From NCBI GenBank assembly GCA_018242685.1, contig JAFEBM010000039.1, forward strand, positions 1-54,666: a stretch of DNA of 54,666 bases. Reading direction: 5' to 3'. A program made the position numbers and the translations under genes. This DNA comes from Nitrospira sp. GTDB lineage: Bacteria > Nitrospirota > Nitrospiria > Nitrospirales > Nitrospiraceae. This document shows, piece by piece, positions 50,203-54,666 of this stretch. Within the stretch, counting starts at the first letter, position 1. The number at the start of each line of letters is the position of its first letter. The notes under the pieces were generated by a model. It was given only the letters and a program-made list of their open reading frames with translations. It was not told where the DNA came from and made no database searches.

Positions 50203-52230
50203 CTACTGTATCGGAGCTGGAGCTTTCTGCGCGTTAGTCAGCTGGCCCCTCCAGGTATTACAGTCCGGAGTATGACATGGAGGAGGAACACCACTTTCAC
50301 CCCCAGAGACCCATTGCTGTACCCATCCATTGTAGACGACCGGAACAGGCAGGATTCCCTGTCCGCCCATGCCAGGATTGCCGATCACTTTATCGTCCTG
50401 CACAGCCGACGCCTTCCCAGCTAGCAACACACGCCCGGCTATGGCGGCATCGCTCGGATCGCCGTCTCCGTTAGGATCCGGATCCACAACGATCAACGCG
50501 TTGCTGAATTTGTTGGCAACATAAGCGTAATAGCCACCGCCTTGCTTGGCACCATATTGTACGCCATGGCACCCGGGATCACAGGGCAACATCACCACGA
50601 CCTTGTCTTCATTCGGATTTGGCACACCATTCACTGCTGGTCTGGTATCAACCACCGTAATGGTGGCAGTCAGGGTATTGGCCGTAATCATATTGGTTCC
50701 GGCCGGACTCACCGGCGTCTGAATGGGTAACGCGCCAACAAACGTCTTGCCTGAGACCGGATCCGCCACCACCGCTCCACTGACTGCGTTGTAGTTGGCG
50801 ATCAAGTTAATCTTCTTGATCTCCTGGTTAGTGGCCATGTTTATGACCGAGATGCTGTGACCAAGGAAATTGGCCACGTAATACTTGCTCGAATCCGGCA
50901 TCATCCCCGTGGCAATCGGCACAGCGCCCGTAGAAATCGTAGCCTCAATTGCACCGCCTGGGAAATTATACACCGTTGACGTGCTAACATTTTCGTTGGG
51001 CGTCACCATCTTCTTCCCATTCGCGCTCATCCAATGACCGTGAGGATGGGTGGCATTGGCAATGTCGGAGTTATCCACCGGTACCGGTGTCATCGGGATG
51101 TCCCGAATGAAGTTATTATTATTCGCCAGCGAGTCAAACTCCCGTACGTTATTGCCACCATTCTGCGCCACGTGCACAAGATCGTTATTGGCTCTCGTCA
51201 TCACATGTGAGGGGGCCGGCCCCGCGTTCAGTTCATGTCTGAACGCGCCGGTCTTTCTATCAAACACCGCCAATCTCTCGTCGAGCCATTGGGTCTGATA
51301 GATGACATTCTGGTCTTTATCCGTCCACATGTTGTGAGGATGGTTCATATTGGTTGCTGGGAGAGCCACCTTCTTCGTGAGCTTCCAGTCCGCTCCGTTG
51401 ATAGCCGTCGCCGTCCCCGGCTTCGACTTCCCCGCCGTCAATTCAAACTGGGTGTCGACCCAGATTTCACCCACCGCTGCTGTTTTCGGCTTAAACAGTT
51501 TATTCTCTCGTGCATTTAGATCGACGGTCCCAATCGAAAGCACCGCAGAGAGATCCGGAACATTTTTCGCATTCCCATCAATATCGTACACAATCACGGG
51601 GACAGCGGGGAAGGCTGGAGACCACGTGCGCTTGGTGTAATCTTTCCAATTTCCCGGATCCGTGACAATAAAGAAGGTGCGCAAGAGGCGGACCGCCAGA
51701 TCACTGTAGGTCGGAACCGTAAGAGGGCCGGCAGGGCCGGCGACCAGTGTAATCTGTTTGCCAAGATCCAATCCTGGCGTATTGGGATCATCCACGATGA
51801 CCGCCGCGAACATGTAGACATGGATGTCACAGATGAAGACATACAGGCCTGGCTCATTCAATTGCACTGTGGCTACCCCACCCGGCGCCGGGTGGCGAAA
51901 ATCGATGGCCGCCTTGAATGGCATGTTTGAGGCTCCAGCGGGGTAAATCAAGCTCAGCGCCGTATGAATCGTGCTGGCTTCTCCGCTAAACGAGGGAAAC
52001 CCCACCGTTTCTCCTGGAGCAATGACAGCGAGGGACCTCTGCTGAGCCCCTCCAATGGAGGCAGGCACACACCCAAGTGATGTCGAGTTGCCTGTATTCG
52101 AACAGGTAAAAAAGTTTCCCGGTCTGTCTCCAGCCTCAAATGAGACGGTCGGTGCTGCCTGGGCCACGCCGGCCGTGCCCCATCCCACCAGCATACTGAG
52201 TGCAGCCAATAAGAGATGTCGTGTTTTCAT
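50203..52230 (-). CDS. Exported cupredoxin fused to a YVTN-type beta-propeller
   Basis: A 675-residue periplasmic protein. A signal peptide (cleavage after VAQA) is followed by a cupredoxin-like domain (about 30-150) ending CDIHVYM, the Cys-x2-His-x2-Met arrangement of type-1 copper ligands. The rest is a beta-propeller with repeated blades (HPHNMWTDKDQNVIYQTQ; HPHGHWMSANGKKMVTPN; DSSKYYVANFLGHSISVIN; GGYYAYVANKFSNALIVVD). Its last part has CDPGCHG and paired CHTPDC cysteines. It is 59 bp after the multicopper oxidase gene and probably shares its transcript; together they may pass electrons or handle copper in the periplasm. Confidence 0.85.
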   Translation of the reverse strand: MKTRHLLLAALSMLVGWGTAGVAQAAPTVSFEAGDRPGNFFTCSNTGNSTSLGCVPASIGGAQQRSLAVIAPGETVGFPSFSGEASTIHTALSLIYPAGASNMPFKAAIDFRHPAPGGVATVQLNEPGLYVFICDIHVYMFAAVIVDDPNTPGLDLGKQITLVAGPAGPLTVPTYSDLAVRLLRTFFIVTDPGNWKDYTKRTWSPAFPAVPVIVYDIDGNAKNVPDLSAVLSIGTVDLNARENKLFKPKTAAVGEIWVDTQFELTAGKSKPGTATAINGADWKLTKKVALPATNMNHPHNMWTDKDQNVIYQTQWLDERLAVFDRKTGAFRHELNAGPAPSHVMTRANNDLVHVAQNGGNNVREFDSLANNNNFIRDIPMTPVPVDNSDIANATHPHGHWMSANGKKMVTPNENVSTSTVYNFPGGAIEATISTGAVPIATGMMPDSSKYYVANFLGHSISVINMATNQEIKKINLIANYNAVSGAVVADPVSGKTFVGALPIQTPVSPAGTNMITANTLTATITVVDTRPAVNGVPNPNEDKVVVMLPCDPGCHGVQYGAKQGGGYYAYVANKFSNALIVVDPDPNGDGDPSDAAIAGRVLLAGKASAVQDDKVIGNPGMGGQGILPVPVVYNGWVQQWVSGGESGVPPPCHTPDCNTWRGQLTNAQKAPAPIQ

Positions 52231-52289
52231 AGAACCTTCCTTTTAGAGTTTCAGCTATTTCATCTGTGTTGACACATAGCGTTTCGTTT

Positions 52290-54275
52290 TCAGTGGACGT
52301 GAAGCTCCGACATCATGCCGAACGTGGCGTGAGGAAGAATGTGACAATGGAACAGCCATCGCCCCTTCCCCCCATTCAAGCCCGACAAATCGCCTTTCAT
52401 TGGGCGACCGTCCAAGGAGACCAGGAACGTGAGGGTGTTATTCGCCGGCACATCTACGATGTCCAGGAATTCATTTGGGAAGATGTGTCCTCCTGTTGAT
52501 GAGGTCAGGCGCTTCGGCTGAAACGAAAACCCATGCAAATGAAATGGATGGTGCGCCCCCGTCGTATTGGTCACTTTCAGCTCGATCACATTGGAGAGCG
52601 CTGCATGACGGGCTGAGTCCAGATAAAAAGGATTGCCGCTGGCCATACCACCATCGAAGTCACGCGGCATCGGGACCCCGTCAACCGACGCCTCAAACGC
52701 ACCGCCTTTGGTAAAGAACGTCAACTGGATGTCTGGATCCGTTGACCCAGCCGGCGTCGTATCATTGACCCCGGCTTCGCCGGTGGGATTGACAAGACCA
52801 GCTGTTGGCCCACCGAGCACCTGCACCGGCCCCAAACCGGCACGCAGCGACGTAGGAATGGAGTACGAAGAAGGGACCGCGCTACCAGTAACCTTCAGAT
52901 GCATCACCGGCACCGTCGGAGTCCATGAGTATGTGGCTGCCACTCGCTGGAAATCCTCCGTCCAGAGGGTCAGCACGCCCGAGGCGTTACCCGGAATCGC
53001 CGCCACCACATCTGCACGACCTGCAGGCGGGAGCAGAATTTCGCCGCTCTCATATTTTGTGTCAAAACCGCCAGTACTGCCCCCCTCAACAATCGCGTAG
53101 TCGAGCAGCTCCCCTTGTCCACCGACTCGGACCAGTTGGATTTGCCCCGCGTTGCTGTCAGTCAACCGAAGGCGCATGTAACGGACCGGCGAGGGATTCA
53201 CGATTTGCAGCCGCAGTCCCTGACCAGGTTGAACGTCAAGCGTCGACGCACCGGGTGCAAGCGCGCCGAGAGGGCCTAGGACATGAGGATTTCCAGCCCG
53301 CCCGCCAACATTCACCCCGTTGGTCAGGACCGTAAACCCTTCACTCATACGACCAGTCAAGCTGGGAGATTGAATGTTCGGAACGTCTCCTTTACCGTAT
53401 GGCTGTTTTAAATACACGCCATTTGCATCCAGCGGATACATATCGCAGAGAATGCTCGGGGACTGCGTCAAAATATGATTTTGGTAGTTGATCTGCCACG
53501 ATTGGATGCCACTGACGTGCGGCAAAGTGCCGTCAAATGTGGCCGGGTTCGTGCCCGACTTGCCGCAAACCGTGATGTCGCTGAGCACCAGCGTCTTGGT
53601 ATGGGCTGCCGAAGGGATCACGCCATCAACCAACGGATTACTTCCCTGGAGCTGGGCCTCATATGGATCCTCAATAATGATCGACCCGTAAAGTCCTTTG
53701 GCCACTTGGTTGGTCGACGAGTGGTGATGCGGGTGATACCAGAAGATCCCCGGCCTTGTGACAGTGAAATCGTAGGTGAACGTACCCCCTGTGGGATCCA
53801 CGGCAGGCTGGGTCACTTCCGTGCCGTCACTGGCATTGTTCAACTCGATGCCATGCCAGTGAATACCCGACACATTCGCCTCCGGAGTCAAACCTGATTT
53901 CTTGAGCTTATTCACAAAATGCACGATGACTCGGTCATTCACCTTGAGCCGAAACTCCGGACCCGGTATTCCAGGCGTTGTACAGTCTTTAAGCTGCGCG
54001 TCTGAACAGCTCTTAAACGTCATCGCGTTCGCCTTCACTCCATTGCCGATATCAACGGTCGCCTCCTCTGCCACAATCCAGGTCTCGACGCCGTTGCTGG
54101 AATTACTATCCCTGTCTTTCACCTTGGGCACCTCATACGGCCCGACGCCTGTCGTGGCCTGCGCCGATTCGTTGCCGAACAGGCCCAGCATGAGCCCCAA
54201 GACAACGACGAGGCATGCTTTCCGACTGTTGACGTTCACGATTTTGAAAAAACTTCTTAGTAACCCTGCTTTCAT
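52290..54275 (-). CDS. Multicopper oxidase
   Basis: A 661-residue periplasmic oxidase that would couple oxidation of a substrate (Cu(I), Mn(II), phenols or an electron donor protein) to reduction of oxygen to water. The signal peptide ends near SAQA. All four copper-binding motifs are present: HWHGIEL, WYHPHHHSS, HHPFHLHG and the C-terminal HCHILPHATFGM with the type-1 Cys and axial Met. It is longer than CueO, with inserted loops in the middle domain. The ATG has GGGAGATGGAGC just upstream. First gene of the minus-strand operon with the cupredoxin-propeller protein. Confidence 0.93.
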   Translation of the reverse strand: MKAGLLRSFFKIVNVNSRKACLVVVLGLMLGLFGNESAQATTGVGPYEVPKVKDRDSNSSNGVETWIVAEEATVDIGNGVKANAMTFKSCSDAQLKDCTTPGIPGPEFRLKVNDRVIVHFVNKLKKSGLTPEANVSGIHWHGIELNNASDGTEVTQPAVDPTGGTFTYDFTVTRPGIFWYHPHHHSSTNQVAKGLYGSIIIEDPYEAQLQGSNPLVDGVIPSAAHTKTLVLSDITVCGKSGTNPATFDGTLPHVSGIQSWQINYQNHILTQSPSILCDMYPLDANGVYLKQPYGKGDVPNIQSPSLTGRMSEGFTVLTNGVNVGGRAGNPHVLGPLGALAPGASTLDVQPGQGLRLQIVNPSPVRYMRLRLTDSNAGQIQLVRVGGQGELLDYAIVEGGSTGGFDTKYESGEILLPPAGRADVVAAIPGNASGVLTLWTEDFQRVAATYSWTPTVPVMHLKVTGSAVPSSYSIPTSLRAGLGPVQVLGGPTAGLVNPTGEAGVNDTTPAGSTDPDIQLTFFTKGGAFEASVDGVPMPRDFDGGMASGNPFYLDSARHAALSNVIELKVTNTTGAHHPFHLHGFSFQPKRLTSSTGGHIFPNEFLDIVDVPANNTLTFLVSLDGRPMKGDLSGLNGGKGRWLFHCHILPHATFGMMSELHVH

Positions 54276-54666
54276 GCTCCATCTCCCTGGTTATTTCCAA
54301 TCATCCGCTCGAAATATTACATCCGAATGCTTCATTACGTATAACTAGTGTATATTTTGACTGATTGGCGACACGTGACGCAGATGCGCCCATATTTCAT
54401 TGGTCTCCAGATCTTGGACAGCGGCCGCCCGACACACGTGCCAGTTCTATACCAACACGTTACAACTGAACATCATCCTAGCTTTTGAAATGGAGGTGGT
54501 ACTTCTTCGATCGAAGAATACGGACAATTCGCAGCTTTGGCGCGGTATTTGTGATCTGCATGTTGTGATGGTCTTCGCTCTCCAACGAGATCACAAGGTG
54601 TGCAGAATTATCTTGCAGGCACTCATGTATCCAAATAGATTCTGCATCAGTAGTGTCCGGAGATCA
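54276..54666. other. Right end of the window
   Basis: Upstream region of the multicopper oxidase gene. A minus-strand frame is open from 54663 to a TAG at 54478-54480, reading SIWIHECLQDNSAHLVISLE and on to HLHFKS. It has no ATG near its start and is stopped by TGA at the window edge, so it is at most a fragment. Nothing else is supported. Confidence 0.3.

Overview
The window (54,666 bp, moderately GC-rich) looks like one piece of a Gram-negative bacterial chromosome. My best guess is a Nitrospira-like member of the Nitrospirota. The basis is gene content only: a two-partner secretion locus with a CHAT protein and a DUF928 protein, a porin, a 1-Cys peroxiredoxin, a multicopper oxidase paired with a cupredoxin/beta-propeller protein, and many PAS/GAF sensor kinases. 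No rRNA or other phylogenetic marker is present, so this placement is an inference.

Layout. (1) 1-3200: an integration hotspot at a tRNA-Ser(UGA) gene, with an intact tyrosine recombinase reading into it from the left and a truncated recombinase reading into it from the right. (2) 3.7-18 kb: mostly core genes (MarR-like regulator, msrB, a lipoprotein, an NAD-binding dehydrogenase, a DsbA-like protein, a PAS hybrid kinase, a c-di-GMP riboswitch with an orphan flagellar rod gene, a B12-binding radical SAM enzyme, a porin, a peroxiredoxin, a pentapeptide protein). Three copies of a 122-165 bp palindromic repeat lie between these genes. (3) 18-21 kb: a large DUF748/AsmA-like envelope protein. (4) 21,195-30,395: a 9.2 kb element integrated in the 3' half of tRNA-Arg(UCU). 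It is bounded by 45-bp direct repeats and carries arm-type integrase repeats, a frameshifted integrase, an excisionase-like gene, a HigB/HigA-ImmA toxin-antitoxin pair, a small terminase and an HK97-type capsid gene. I find no large terminase, portal or tail genes, so it is a phage satellite or a cryptic prophage. (5) 30.4-31.3 kb: a FitA/FitB (VapBC-type) module beside a VapC fragment.

(6) 31.5-45.8 kb is the most interesting region. It encodes two small exported proteins, a TpsA exoprotein, its TpsB transporter, a periplasm-facing TPR-CHAT (caspase-fold) protein, a DUF928 protein, an ABC-type substrate-binding protein, a HAMP-GAF histidine kinase and an NtrC-type sigma-54 activator. Three tandem palindromic sites (TGAATC-N6-GATTCA, centres 21-22 bp apart) each lie about 75-125 bp upstream of a sequence matching a sigma-54 promoter with exact GG-N10-GC spacing. 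One precedes the secretion operon, one precedes the sensor/activator genes themselves, and one precedes two unannotated membrane microproteins of 29 and 27 residues. I propose that these form one regulon: a periplasmic signal is sensed by the binding protein and kinase, the activator is phosphorylated, and the Tps/CHAT surface system and the microproteins are expressed.

(7) 46-54.7 kb: tRNA-Pro(UGG), rdgB-rph, an HD-GYP response regulator, a hypothetical gene, and a minus-strand copper operon (multicopper oxidase followed by a cupredoxin-beta-propeller protein), with a small lipoprotein-like gene that shares a motif with the latter.
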